Source of the DNA: Hydra vulgaris
Lineage: Eukaryota; Cnidaria; Hydrozoa; Anthoathecata; Hydridae
Direction of reading: 5' to 3'
DNA: 64,000 nucleotides
Assembly (NCBI RefSeq): GCF_038396675.1
Contig: NC_088926.1
Location: forward strand, 19,752,501-19,816,500
Positions 35,215-51,699 of this stretch are shown piece after piece; positions within the stretch are counted from its first letter, which is position 1; each line of letters begins with the position of its first letter. The notes beneath the pieces are model-generated. The model had not been told where the DNA came from and ran no database searches. It was given only the letters and a program-made list of their open reading frames with translations. A program made the translations under genes and the position numbers.

Positions 35215-38200
35215 AGATACTATAATTTACCGTAATTTTTAGATGAGTTAATGTTTATAAAACTATCACTCTTATGATAATAGAATAAGACTAATAACTT
35301 TTTTATATATTCTTGTTCATGTTAGGCTTTATCCTGTAAACCTAATTCCGATCCTACTTTAGTATACTGGTAGTTGGAAGTAATAACAGGCGCAAACCGT
35401 TCATATCAGTGTTTAACATTTATTTTCTTATACTTTCTTATAAAAAAGCTTTATACTAAATTGTTATATTAAAAAATGAATCATATCATTTGATACTATT
35501 TTTTTTTTCATCATGAAATGATATTATATCTTACATACAAAGACAGAAATGTTAAAATCAATGCATGGAAATAAATTTTCAGCGTAACCTTTTGGCAGCC
35601 ATTTTTATTGTTGATAACGAAAAAAAGTAGCGCGAAAAAAAGAATAATCGTTTTATAAACGTAAAGTTTTGCCCAATGAAAAAAAAACTCAATCTTTGGT
35701 GGATTTTTCTAAACTTTTATTATTTTATTTAATTAAAAAATATTTTTTCATTTTATCACCGATTTCCCAACTGTCCCAATTCGTGCCAAGGAAATTTCTA
35801 ACTTTTCTCTTTCCAAGATTCTTAGGGAGGGAGGGGGGAGAGACTTTCCCCTGCCCCCTCCAAAGCGATGCCCATGTCATTAATTTAGATTTTCTATAAG
35901 ATGCAGAATTCATGACGGATGTAGAATTTATTCACATCAGTTTCAAAATTGATTTCATCTATTAGCTCACGGTATGCGTTACAACATGTTTATTTATATT
36001 GGCGTAAATATTTGATTTAAGCACAGGATAATTTTTTTTAAATACCATCATTTTAGGCTTCTCTGTGTCTTCTCTGTGATTTTACCGCCTATCAGTGACT
36101 ATTTAACCCTCAAAGAAAACATTCAATTGGATGAAGCAAAGGTTACTAGAATGAATAGAGAGCTTCCTGCAAGGCTAGCAATTAAAGGCATTATTTTCAC
36201 TTCTTAGCATCATTTTTCCACTATGCTTCATTTTTAGAGGAAACTGTTTACCATAAACCCAACAAATTGCAAAAAACCGTAAAAGTGTCGATAATTTTTG
36301 TTCAAAAATTGTTTATGCGATAAATTACATAGCGATTTTTTTAATGAAAATTGCTATGCAATTTATCGCATAAACCAAGGTTTATCTAAAGAATTGCCAA
36401 GGTTTATCTAAAAAATTGCGCGGGAGTCCATGCGATTTAGGAAAAAAAATCGCCTTGTTAACAGTCAATACAGCAAAGCCAGTGCTTGCCATTGAGCTGA
36501 GAAAAATACATAAACATGTTTCTGTGTTTTTTTTACTTGGCGAATTGTGCTGTGAAAAAATGTGCCTAAAGCCTCCACCGGAGTAGGATTTACGTGGTTG
36601 ATGTGTTAATGCGTAATCTGGTAATTTAAATTGTGAATTTTGTTCAACATTTTACAACAGTTTTCCAAAAAGTTGTAAAAGTATTTAGCAGAAAACTAAA
36701 TTTGATAAATATTAAAAATGTCTGTTAAGCTAAATTTGGTATAGACTTAGCTTTAGTGTTTGAACAAAAAAGCTATTCGGTAAAAACATTGTAGATTACT
36801 TATAACCCATTTTATTAAAAAAGAATTGAAATAAATCCGGAGATATTCCACGGTTCATTCACAAACATAAAGACTTGCTGCGTATTTAGTTTGTATAACT
36901 TTTAAACTTTAAATGTAAGTAAGGAGGGCTCAGTTACTCAGTTTTTACTGTAAAATTAATTTAATTATTCATGATTGTTAATTTCCTATATAATGTCACA
37001 CGAATTATCATTCGTGTGATTTTTGTGAAAATTTCGGAAAGTCAGACGAGAAAACATTTTTTTTCTTACCCATATGTTTTTTGTCTAACGAAACAAATAA
37101 GTTCCTGCGTCTTTTCTTTGATCTTAAAAAAATATTAAAATATGCTAAAACTTCGGTCCCAAATTTCTTACTATTTATACAAATAGGATTCTTAATTAGA
37201 ACACTTTCATTAATTAAAAATAAAACGTTTCAAGGCAATATTTTACATTCTTTCTTTAACCCTTCGTATCTTTGAAATGAATTTAATCGTTACTATAAAA
37301 ATTAAATTTTTGCTTTTATTTTCATTTGATTTTTCTATTTTAAAACTTTTTTAAGAGAGAATAAAATCTGAGAATCTCATGGAACTATATTGAGCTTATA
37401 AATATTACCAACCTTTTTCAGTTTAATAACATGAAACAAGTTATTAAGTTTTATAACAATCATTATATTAACCTGAAGTTAAATGTGTTAAATGCAATTT
37501 TTGTCTTTAATTGTAATTGAAAATAATTTTTTATTTAGACTTAATATGTGGATAATTTTAACAATTTGTCTTGAAAGTGTGCGGTGAATAACTTAAAATA
37601 TTAATAATCATATTTTAAAATCTGCGTAGACTTTTAGATTCATGAAACAACTGAAAAGAAAAAAAATCATTATGTGCTGATAAAATAATGCGATTAAACT
37701 TATTTTGACAACGCGTTGGTTTTATGAAGCAAATAAAAACAAAAATTTTTAATATCACATGGAAAACTTGTTTTAATATATTTCATAATATTCGTATAAT
37801 ATAGGGAAGACTGTGGTAAGTTGCAACACATTCTCACGGTCTCAACTTGGTAATAATAATATTTGTTATTAATATAATGAATTAATAATATTACCATACT
37901 ACTATAACATAAAACTGTTTGCTCCTAAAAAATGCCTTGCAAATTAATAAGTAATTGAAAAAATTTTAAATGCATTTACTTCTTGGCCAAATTTGTTCTA
38001 ACCAAGGCAATCGGTTTCCTAAATTAAAAAACTTTGATTCCTTAATTAAAAGTGCTTATTTTAAACGAAAAAAACAAAAACAAAAAAGTAAATTCAAGTA
38101 AAAGTTTTTATCTTTAAAGCGGCATTTAAAAAAACTTATTTAAAATACTTATAATGGCGAAGCCAAACGAAATTCTACGAATAGTAATTTTTTAATTGAA

Positions 38201-39200
38201 CAAAAAGTTTTAAAAAAATTGAACAAAAGCTTCAACTATTATAACGTTCTTTTATTTTAACACTAAGTAAAGTTTTACTTTTGTGATTTATTGTTACAAT
38301 TTTATTTTAAATTGCGCTACTTTGCTATATCACTGAAAAATCATGCTTGCAACAACAAATTAGATAAATTTATGTTGTTGTTTGTATTTTAAATCCCATC
38401 ACATCTAACACAAAAAAACGTATAACCCATAGCAGTATTTATATAGTTTATATAAATATGAAAAAATGTGAATTATATAGTGTATATAAATATGAAAACT
38501 ATAAATAGTGTATTAACAGCAAGTTTACAAAAAAAAAAAATTCAAGTAAGGTTTTGAATGGTTAACCCTTTTTTTAAGAGATATTGTCACAACAAAAATA
38601 ATTAAAACTATGAGATAAAGAAACAGTCAAATTAGCGCTAGTCAATGCACGCAAACTAAGAGAGAATGAAAAATTTAAAAACGTTCATGTAAACACATGT
38701 AAAGTTAGCGTTTAGTGAGCAGCAGAAAAAAAAAGAGAGAAATAAGGAACAAGTAAAATGCTGGCATGAAGCACTAGTACAGCATGTTGTGAAATAGTTA
38801 ACGGAAAAAAATATTTTTACGTTGTTAGATATGGATTTCTGTACAGATATCTGAAGCTCACATTGCTTCATGTACAAAAATCATTAACGATTGTTACAGC
38901 CATTGAACTTTTTAGCAAAATGCCAAATTATGAACGTAAACGTGTTTTTACGGTCTACAGCTAACATACAAAAGTAAATGATCCATGTTGGGTGTATTTA
39001 CAGAGAGCCATCTACAAATAAAGAAATAAGTAAATTAATTTACTGAAGTCTAATTTCTGCTTTGTATTGGTTTATAATTTAATGTGGTTCTAGCAGGTAA
39101 GGTTTTGGCTAATCCTTCTTTGAGTCAAAGAATTAGCCAAGTTCTTAACGACTAGAGCCACATCAAATTGTAAACAAAGACGAAAAAACCAAAATGCTAC
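35215..39200. other. Long AT-rich stretch without recognisable genes
   Basis: Only short frames with biased AT-rich composition. A G/C-rich patch at about 35830-35870 and hairpins at about 36313-36375 and 39084-39167 may be remnants of element ends. No exon of the Kv type seen. Confidence 0.4.
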
Positions 39201-39356
39201 ACAACATACATTAATCAAAACTTGTGTCATTTTTAAAAACTAATCCAAATATTTTTTCAATGCTAATTTATATCCCTAAGGCCATGAAGGCCGCTACACT
39301 CGAGGAGGCTACTTTAATTGCGGTTATAACCCTCTCTCAACTCTTAAAATCACGAA

Positions 39357-39838
39357 CCTTGAAGAACAAGACCGCTACGCGGAGAAAAAACTTGAGTTCG
39401 GTAATACCAGGGACGTGGTAAAGATTAAAATATAGCATACAAATGATTCAACAGCCAAAGAAAAACTTATAGTTTCACCTTAGAGTAAATGGCGTAAAAA
39501 TAAAAAACCATTAGCCAAAAAAGAATGAAGAATAAAAAAATTTGAATCTGAATTTTCCAAAATTGATTGTAGTACCAAGTTAACATTTCCGATCAGACCT
39601 TGATGAACAAGGCCGCTGCGCAAAGAAATAAGTTGAGCACACTACGACCAACAACGTTGTGGGGATTGAAATATAGTATACCAATGTATCAACATTCAAA
39701 AAATAAGCAAAATTTTGTGTTCCACCTGAGAGTAAATGGCATATCACAAAAAACCATTTGCCAAAAGTGTAATAAGAAAAAATTCGAATCCGCATTTTCC
39801 AAAGTTGATTGCAGTACCAAGATTAGATTTCCGACCAG
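39357..39838 (+). repeat. Diverged tandem duplication, unit about 241 bp
   Basis: The unit starting CTTGAAGAACAAGACCGCTA is followed directly by a second starting CTTGATGAACAAGGCCGCTG. The order of later landmarks is the same in both: AGAGTAAATGGC, AAAACCATT, CCAAAATTGATTG or CCAAAGTTGATTG, and AGTACCAAG. No function recognised. Confidence 0.6.
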
Positions 39839-39939
39839 ATATGCAAGATCGATCAAATCGATCTACTACAAATTTAATTATGATTTTACAAATCAGGTTA
39901 ACTGTCACTCATATAGTTAAAAACTTGTCAAAGGAGTGA

Positions 39940-41406
39940 CACCCAAATAAAATAAACAAGAAATAGAATCAACAACAACAATATTATTAAATAATACAAA
40001 ACATAAATTAAAATAATAATTAAAAAAAAAGCGATGAAAATATAAAACACACCTAAAATCTTAATAATACAGTTAAAATAATATGTTATAGTAATATGTA
40101 ATAACACAATATATAATAACAATGATAGAGTTTGCATAACAAAAGCAGTAATATAAAATATTAAAACAAAAGTTAATAATAATTATAATAAAAGTATCAA
40201 AAACAATTATAGTAATAACGATTAAAATCAAGCAATAGTATTATGACCGTTATAAAACCACAACATCAGATCAAAAAAACACATAACAAACGAAAACACG
40301 ACACACAAAAAGCAACCAAAAGTATAAAGTGTTTATAATGAATAAACAATATTGAGATGAAAGAGAGTGTGAGAAAGAGATTAAAAAAGAAAATTGAAAA
40401 CATATCACATGATAAAATAGTATTAAAATAAGTATCATTTTGTATAATATATACGAAATATATGGGCAATTCCATTTTTAACTTCCGTTACACGCGCAAC
40501 AACTTTATCAAATATTTGCCTTTTTAAACTGTAAATTAAACTTTTAGAAATTTTTTTGAAAGCTGTTAGTCTAAAGAATAAAATAAATTAAAAAGTTTTG
40601 AGTCAGACCAAAAAAGGGCGAACTGATTACTGAAAATGCCACTAAACTTACGTAACACGGAAAACAAGGTAAAAATTGCTTCAACTTTTAGGTCAGATTT
40701 CTTCAAAAGGTTTGTATTCTAATACAAACTTTCACAAGATGTTAAGAATTCTATGCTAATTTAACAAATACATAAAAGTTAATCAGAGGTGAACGGCTAA
40801 GAAAAATAAACTTGTTTTTTTGAAACTATGTACTTAACTCACGTTACATCACTAACGTTACCGAGCGATTTTTATCGTAGATTTTTATCTATAATTAAGA
40901 GTTCGAGTTACGTAAGAATTGCAAAAGTATTGAACTAATTCATTAACAAAGGAAAATTTAAAAAACTGGTGGCACTCTTCCTGAGTGATTTTTCATCACA
41001 TTAATAAAACTTATCAAATCGAAAACCAGGAGGGAAGGGGTTAAAAATTGACAAACATAGGGTGACGTGCTTCATGGATGACCCCCCTTAATTGCTTTTA
41101 CAAACGATTTGTTTTCAAAAAACAAAAACAAAAAAGATTCTAACTGATTTTTTTTATACTAGAAAAATAGCAAACTATTCTTTTTTTTTTTTTTTTAATG
41201 TCTAAATAAAAATGTCTATATAATTCTTATTTTTATTTATTTATGTATATTTATATGCCAACCAAAAAAGAATACATAAACAAATAAAAAAACAATGATA
41301 CAAATAATTTTAATTAACATTAAAAAAATATATAAATATAAATAAGATATTTTTTCTAAATTTTCCTAATATAAAAAGTTTCAGTTGTCGACGAAATAAG
41401 AATTAC
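39940..41406. other. AT-rich intergenic DNA
   Basis: No gene supported. Sequence near 41060-41090 (GGGTGACGTGCTTCATGGAT) vaguely recalls the Harbinger-like element end. Confidence 0.35.
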
Positions 41407-41410
41407 TTAA

Positions 41411-42783
<1,373 letters not shown>

Positions 42784-42787
42784 TTAA

Positions 42788-43360
42788 TGACGTAATTTAT
42801 TTTGTTGATGACGTAAATTATTTATAACGAAAAAGCGCCTAAACTTTAGTAAATGCTTGTAGTTTTAAAATACGTTACAGAAGTTTAAAATAAAAATGTG
42901 CTTTAGCTAAGCGTCGTTATTCAAAACTTTAAATGCATTTAATATTCTTTCGCACATATTATTAAAAAACTTAAGGTTTTTAACTAATTTAGAAAAAACA
43001 AAACTTTATCATGTTTTTGTTAGCTTACGTTATATGAAAATTCCAAAAGTTCTTTTGTTATTTTCTTGAAATATGTATTTTTTATTAAGTATAAAATCTG
43101 ACCAACAACAATTTGAACATGTTAGCTCCATTTTCACGCTAAATTAATTCCGATTATGCAAATAAATTAATGGTTAAAAAACATTTTATAATGATAATAT
43201 AGTTTAACTATTTTTATATAATATATAAGTTTTTTTTCTTTCTTCGTTTTCTTTTATTTACATACGATTTTTAGTTTTTTTTTTCGGTTTTTTTCTTATT
43301 TTCTTTAACCCATTTCCTTAAGACAAAACGCCGTAATAATACAAAGGGCCTTTTTATGCG
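42788..43360. other. AT-rich spacer
   Basis: No gene or element recognised apart from GCCGTAATAATAC at 43330, which recurs at 43373 inside the piggyBac-like remnant. Confidence 0.35.
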
Positions 43361-44181
43361 TTAAGCAGTACCGCCGTAATAATACGCATTGAGAAAAGGT
43401 GTTACTTATATTGTTTGTAACACCTTAAAATTAGTCATACACCCTTCAAACCTCGATTTTACGATTCTCGAATGTTCTATGGAACTAATAAACACAAAAT
43501 ATGGTTGCTAAACAAAAATCAATATCTGTTCAAGATGTAAATTTTGTTTTGGAAGAGGACACTGATCTTTCTTCGTAAAAAGAATCCTTATCTGGCAGTG
43601 AGTTTTTATTCGAATCAGAGACAGATGAGGAAATATGTTTGAGTGAAAACAGTGCAGTTGTAGAGAATATTCTTGAGAATGTACCATAAATTGAGCAAGA
43701 AATCAAGAATAGTTATAAAATCCAGTTATAAAATAAAGAAAAAAGGTAATTGTTATGAGGATTCAAATTTAAAAAAAACCTCTTAAATAAGGAATTAGAC
43801 AATTTGATTTGATTTCTGAAGAAAAAATTAACTAAAATGTAAAAAACTCAGACCCTCTTGAATTATTTGAATATATTATTACAAATAAACTTTGTGAGTA
43901 CATTATTGATCAAACTAACATATAACAAAATAAATTAATTTTACTGAAGAGATTTCTTCACTTTGTTGACATTTCCATTTTTTTAGACAAGAGTTTTACA
44001 AAAAAAATAAAAGTTGAGTACATCCAAGAGTACATTGTTAATCGCTGGAGAATTATGTTACAACCAGGACGTGATCCATAGATGAAACATTTTTGTTTTA
44101 AAGTTCCATTAGTAAATTACGATTCTCTCAAAATAACCCACGCATTTGGATGTACGTCTAGAAAATAAAGGTACCGCTTAA
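43361..44181 (+). pseudogene. piggyBac-like transposase remnant
   Basis: Broken frames read DPLELFEYIITNKLCEYIID, then FLHFVDISIF, VEYIQEYIVNRWRIMLQPGR, and, after a one-base shift, SIDET, following the order of a PGBD/DDE_Tnp_1_7 transposase through the first catalytic Asp region. Possible ends TTAAGCAGTACCG (43361) and GGTACCGCTTAA (ending 44181) are inverted. The C-terminal two-thirds is missing. Confidence 0.55.
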
Positions 44182-44329
44182 AGGGTTAATACCTTTTTTC
44201 TTTTACTTTCTTTTATGTTAAATTTTTTTCGTTTCCTTGTTCTTATTTTTAATTGATTTAATTATTCAATTTCTTTTACATTATCATATTATTTTTCTCT
44301 TTTTAAAAACTTCTTTTGAACCGTTGAAA

Positions 44330-45300
44330 AAAAGCGCCCGCCATTTGCGATGTCATTGCAAAGGAAGTTCTTAATGAAGCGGTTGTACTTACTGAACTGA
44401 AACAGTTAAAGAACCACAAAGCAATCGGCCGAGATGACATAAACCCATATGTTCTCAATTATTTTGCACTAGGATTAGCGTAGATCATTTTTTGTCTAAT
44501 AGTATCATCATTTGAAATATTTATAATACCTGGCAACTTGGAATAAAAATAATGTGACACAAATATACAAAAAAAGGGAACCAACGTGATTCATCAGTTA
44601 TTGATCAATCTCTTTAATAACCATAATATGTAAAATCATCGAGAGATTTATATAGTTAGACAAAACTTGATCTCAAATCACCAACTTTCTTATGCAAAAA
44701 TCATGTGGAACTAATCTACTAGAAACAATAAACACTAATATGAGGGTCACTTGCAGACTTTATGCAATTAGCATGTATTTAGACTTTAGAAAAGTCTTTG
44801 ATAAAGTCTGTCAAAAAGCATTGGCTATCAAATTAAAAGCCTTTGGTTTTTATGGATTACTATTGAACTTGATACAATCTTTTTTTTTGGATAAAATAAA
44901 ATAGTTTTGGTTTACGTTCTTACTCCCATTGACTAAAAGTTTAAAATGAGCTGCCGCATGGATCTATTCTTGGTCCATTACTTTTTACAGTGTTTATAAA
45001 CAACTTTTGGAACATATGGCCTATATAAATTATATAGAAATGCTATAAAATTTCTATAGAATGTCTATTAATTTCTATAAAAATTGTTATAAAACTTTTT
45101 TTTCTATAAAATAAAAAGTAGAAAAAAAAGGTCTATCGGAATTTCTATAGAAATTAACAGAGATTCTATAGAAATTCTATAGAATTCTATAGAATTTCTA
45201 TAGACCATATGTTCCAAAAGTTTATAGAAATTCTATAAAACTTTTTTTCCTGGGTGTGAACAACTTCATATAGTTTTTGACGCTTTGACAGCATGAGAAA
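44330..45300 (+). mobile_element. CR1-like LINE reverse transcriptase remnant with internal foldback
   Basis: Frames give ELKQLKNHKAIGRDDINPYV, then YLDFRKVFDKVCQKAL (44767-44815), AFGFYGLLLNLIQSF, and ELPHGSILGPLLFTVFINN (near 44950-45005), the standard RT order. Several stops and shifts. At about 45003-45222 it is interrupted by a segment with inverted ends (CTTTTGGAACATATGG and complement) filled with ATAGAAATTCTATAG repeats; the flanking AACAACTT recurs after it. Confidence 0.65.
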
Positions 45301-45327
45301 ATACTTGTAAATTAAAATTTAACGGAA

Positions 45328-45502
<175 letters not shown>

Positions 45503-45552
45503 TATATACATATTTATATATCTGATATATATAAATATACATATTTATATAT

Positions 45553-47098
45553 CAGAGCCGTAATCACCAGGGGGAAAAATATGTATGTAAAATATTTTTA
45601 ACATGTATATTTTCATATATGCAAAAATGGTTGTTTGTCTTTAATGGGCCAATGATGATTTACAAACACATGAAGAATTAATACAACTTTCGAAGAAATT
45701 TTGCGTGTTCTCAAAGATATTCTCTTCAGGATGAATTTGAGATTAGAAGATGCGCGTGGTCAATGCTCTGACGGAGCTGCAAATATGTTTGGTTCTTTAT
45801 CTGGAGTAGCAACTGAGATAAAGTTTTTTAACAAATAGTGCTTATACACGCATTACTACGGCCACGCTTTAAACCTTGCCATCGATGATGTCATCAAAAA
45901 TATTCCAAGTCTCAACGAAGCCTTTGGAACAGCATATGATTTGTAGTATATATATTTGCAAACTTATCAAAAAATCACTTAAAAGAAATTCCAAACTTAA
46001 TGCTATTAGAGCATTAAGTTTGGAATTTCTTTGGAAACTAATGGAAAACATTTAAAATCTACTCATAATTTTGTCCACTAAGGTAGACAGTGCATTGCGA
46101 TGTTTTTGAACTATTTCAAGAAAACTATCGGGAGCTAATGGAACTTTGGAGTCATTTCAAGAGTTGAATGATACTAAAATGAAAGCAAGAATTTGGAGAG
46201 TAAAGTTTATAATGCCAACATTTGATTTTATCTTTTGTTATTATTTAGGGGAATGCCTCCTAAAACAAACAAACTATCTAAGTGAGGCACTCCAACGTCA
46301 AAGTATTTTGGCAGTGGAAGGACAGAATGTAGCATCTCAAGTCTTTAATGTTCTGGAAAAATCCAGGAGCAGCGAAATTTACGAACTGTTTTGTAATGGA
46401 CATCCCAGCATGGTATCACTGACCCTAAACTCTCGAGAAAAAGGAAAATGCCGAATTATTTAAAAACAACTCTTAACCCACAAATAACCTATCGTTTCTA
46501 TGGTTTCCATGGTTCAGCAAAAAAACATTATCGCCAATTGTATATTGAAGCTTTCGATCTTATTATCAGTTTTATAAAGCAGAGGTTTGATTAACCTGAT
46601 TATAAGGTATATATTGATCTTCAGGAAGTTCTTCTCAAGTCAATAAACAGAGAAAGTTGAGAAATTATCTGCAATCAGTTTGTCACTTTTACTGTCAAGA
46701 CATTACCCAATCTTTAGCTAAAACACAAAAATACTTTTCTCCTAAGCATTGCAACATCATTAGGTTACGACATTAAAAAATTAACTGTCCAAGATCTCAT
46801 ATCATTTTTCAAGAGTTTTGATTGCTCTAAAAGAGCTTTACGTACCAAAGTTGTAAAGATTTCCAAGCTAATTCTTGTCATGCTAGCTACTAATGCTTTT
46901 AGTGAAAGATCTTTCTCCGCTTTAAAAAGAGTTAAAACGCACCGTCGATCAACAGCAACAGATTCCCGCCTAAACAACTTGTTAATTCTTCATACTCACG
47001 TGGATACAGTGGACAAAATTCATTTGGTCGAGATCGCAAATGAGTTTATTAATAAATGTCAAACACGAATAAACATTTTCAGTTTAGCATTTTTGTAG
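45553..47098 (+). pseudogene. ZMYM1-like hAT transposase remnant
   Basis: It starts near CAGAGCCGTAATCACCAGGG, resembling a hAT end. Broken frames read RLEDARGQCSDGAANMFG, then SGVATEIKFFN and GHALNLAIDDVIKNIPSL (DUF4371 region), and end with MLATNAFSERSFSALKRVKT, HRRSTATDSRLNNL and HLVEIANEFIN, the hAT C-terminal dimerisation region. An inverted duplication at 45982-46032 disrupts the frame. (TA)n follows directly. Confidence 0.65.
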
Positions 47099-47124
47099 AG
47101 ATAATCAATATTTGACGCAAATAT

Positions 47125-47274
<150 letters not shown>

Positions 47275-47389
47275 CCAAAAAATGCATCTATGGAAAAATA
47301 CTGTTTTGAAAATAATGAAGTTTTTCAATAGTATTATAATATTATTTTAAATTTTTTTTATTAAATCATTCATAATTTTATAAAGAGGT

Positions 47390-48175
47390 GCTACACTACG
47401 TGCTTCCATACTGACGTATGTCAGAAGAGGAAGAAGAAATTGTGTCGGTAAAAGTTATTTTCTTATACTGTCTTTTAAAGCGTTTTTCGATGGAACATTC
47501 ACTGCTCCTTGCAAAAGCGCATTCATGGGGCGACAACTCTATTTGAAATGAAGTTGCTACTCTTCACAATTGCTTACTTGTTAGTGATCGAGTTTATGAT
47601 TAGGTCCTTTCATGGTATGTTTCAATTTTCTATTTGAATATTTTTGCGGGACGAAGAAGAAGTTTTGCTTGATTTTAAATTGTTTAATTAGGTCGCCTCT
47701 TTTAAGTGTTGTTTTTTAAGTGTTTTTAGGCAAAGTTGTTTAAATTGATCTTCATAAGACAAGTTTTTCTTTCTCGATATTTTTCTTGTTCGAGGATGGC
47801 GATATTGGACTTTATGTATGGTGACCAGACTTGTACAGCAACCACAAGGTTAATGCAATTATAAATAAGATATAGTGTGTGCCATAACAGAAAACTTTAG
47901 CTTCTTTGGCAAATAGAGTCGTGCTAGCACTCTATTTGATAATGATTCGGCTGAGTATACATCTGTTCTGACTTAAAGATCATTGGAGACCATCACAGTA
48001 AGGTCTTGGTTTGTTGATCTTCGGTACGCGTTGTCCACCCAAAAATGCTGTAGTCATACAAGACCATACAAGGTCTTTTTCAACTGCAGAGTTTTTGAGT
48101 GTACAACACGTGCCATCGACGTTAACCATTGAGTTTTCATGCGTTGACTTGTTATTGCTTTGACTATTTCATATC
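47390..48175 (-). mobile_element. CR1-like LINE C-terminal remnant
   Basis: On the minus strand, SQRMKTQWL / HENSMVNVDGT, then CINLVVAVQVWSPYIKSNIA and ILEQ, LKRGDLIKQFK, and a final NALLQGAVNVPSKNALKDS match the closing RT-to-3' region of CR1-like LINEs, in order. Part of it is the same region as the copy at 7285. Several frameshifts. Confidence 0.6.
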
Positions 48176-48252
48176 AATAAATTTTACTTTAGCTAATTTG
48201 CTCTTTATTATAGTATTTTAAGAATACTTCTTTTAATTATTGAATTATTGTG

Positions 48253-48338
48253 CAGTTGTGGTGCAGTGGTTAGAAATTTGGCTCAGAACCAAGAAATGCT
48301 CTGTGATAAGACCATACGGACCTCTGGGGGCACCTTAA
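48253..48338 (+). mobile_element. tRNA-derived SINE copy lacking the B box
   Basis: GTGGTGCAGTGGTTAGAA (A box), GGCTCAGAACCAAGA, then a direct jump to GCTCTGTGATAAGACCATAC and GGACCTCTGGGGGCACCT, the family tail. The segment holding the B box is deleted. An (AC)n tract follows (about 48356-48398). It sits 200 bases before the truncated Kv-B exon. Confidence 0.65.
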
Positions 48339-48545
48339 TCACCACACAATCACGCTCACATACACACACACAGTCACATACACACAAACACACACTCACA
48401 AATCATTAACGAAATTGCTACATTAAAAAATTTTTTTTGATTTATTACAGTCTACTGTTACATTAATGCAGACAACATGATAAAATAGGATTCCTTTTAT
48501 TTCCAGATAGGATATTGGATCCATTTTTTTTTTTTAATTTTTTTT

Positions 48546-48767
48546 GGAGGATCAAGACATGAGTGCTACATCAGTACGATTTTAAATTTTCCTGATACGA
48601 GATTGTTTTGGATTGATGAGACTGCTTTGGCTATGCGAAGTATAAATACAGATTCTTGCGAAATTTACTTTGATAGACATCCAAAATGTTTTGAAAATAT
48701 TTTAAACTATTGCCGAACAGGTAGACTCCATTGCCCAAACGACGTCTGTGGTCCATTATTTCATGAG
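48546..48767 (+). pseudogene. Kv-B T1 exon, 5'-truncated
   Basis: 74 codons of a Kv T1 domain, from [11 protein letters not shown] to CGPLFHE, with an intact donor GAG|GTATAC at the usual position. Most residues match Kv-A and Kv-C, including the zinc-site H-x5-C. The beginning is missing: upstream of the first GGA there is an oligo-T tract (48524-48545), no in-frame ATG, and an in-frame TAG at 48486-48488. A (TA)n array starts about 50 bases after the donor. No second T1 exon or membrane exon follows within 4.7 kb. It is best read as a broken paralogue; an unseen upstream exon cannot be excluded. Confidence 0.75.
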
Positions 48768-48812
48768 GTATACTTTATATTATTTAACTGTTATGGTTAT
48801 TATTGTTGTATT

Positions 48813-50530
<1,718 letters not shown>

Positions 50531-50537
50531 GCAATAA

Positions 50538-51690
50538 TGACTAAACGTACGCAGAAAGTCATTGATTTCTTTGGAATCAGAGATGTAAATAAGATAGTAG
50601 CTGATGATTTGGTAAACATATGGCTGAGGGCGGAGTTGCCAACGATATTATACAACAGCATTCTGAAAAGCTTGGATAAATTGGTTACTGATACAAAATA
50701 ATTGAAGAAATATGTTGGCGAAAAGAGAAATTCATCTACATTTCAGTGCCAACTTGGTTCTTTCAATAAAGTATTTGACATTTGTTCTTGCAAATGTGTT
50801 AATTGTGGTATCAGGGACCGATTAAGCTGCCATTGTTCCACCAAAGTTTCTTTTAAGGAATGGAAGTTTTGGCTCAATCAAAAAAGCAATCATAAAATGT
50901 AGATTTGCCAGATTGACCAAGAAGATACAGAAAAACTCCAAAAGCTGAAAACTCGCAAAGAACAGGAAATTTAGTTCGGAAAAAAGAATGCAGAAACATG
51001 CCTAGCTTCGTCATTGACAACAATTCTTTCCTGGGAGAGCAATAAAGAAAGGATTTGTTGCGATGATAATGAGGAATATGACAAAGCTACTAATTCAGAA
51101 GACAGCTCACATATTGGACACGATCCCAAATATCGCAATGTTTTTGTGTACAAATAACTCATGCAAAATCATTAACGCTTGCTTAAAAGATATATAACTT
51201 AATTAACCACAATACATATTAGTTCGAGCAAATATTTAGAAGAAAAAGAAACCTGTGGCGACAAAAATATTTCGAAGAATATACAGAATTACCCATAGGA
51301 ATCATTAGAATCGGTTTTGATGGTCGTATAGACAAAATCCTAAGGTTAGTGAAACAGGACGATGGTAAAGTAAGCAGGGCTACTTCTATCAAAAAAGATC
51401 ATTACATTATCTGAAAGAAAACGAAAGAAATTATTTCAGTTTTAAACGACAGAATTTCTCTTGTCACTTTACAAAGTGTTTTTTGTGATGGAACCAATAT
51501 AAAAACGGGCTAGAAAAAAGGTATCGTTCGTTAACTTGAAACTCGTACTGGCAAACCTCTTCAATGGTGTATTTGTTTGCTTCATTCGATTGAGCTACCT
51601 CTCAGAGCAATTTTCACTGCATTTTATGGCAGTACATCATCCTGATCAATAGCAATCGCCTAGAAAGTATTGCAAAGAAACTGTTATTTC
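50538..51690 (+). pseudogene. Remnant of a repetitive protein family (CSCKC ... LLH..ELPLR), probably transposon-derived
   Basis: The first frame starts MTKRTQKVIDFFGIRDVNKI and runs, across a stop, into LKKYVGEKRNSSTFQ, FDICSCKCVNCG and EWKFWLNQK. Later frames give VFCDGTNIKTG, then GKPLQWCICLLHSIELPLRA. I associate this order with an abundant, poorly characterised repetitive family in cnidarians and arthropods, but cannot name it. Stops and shifts throughout. Confidence 0.4.
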
Positions 51691-51699
51691 GCTTATCTT

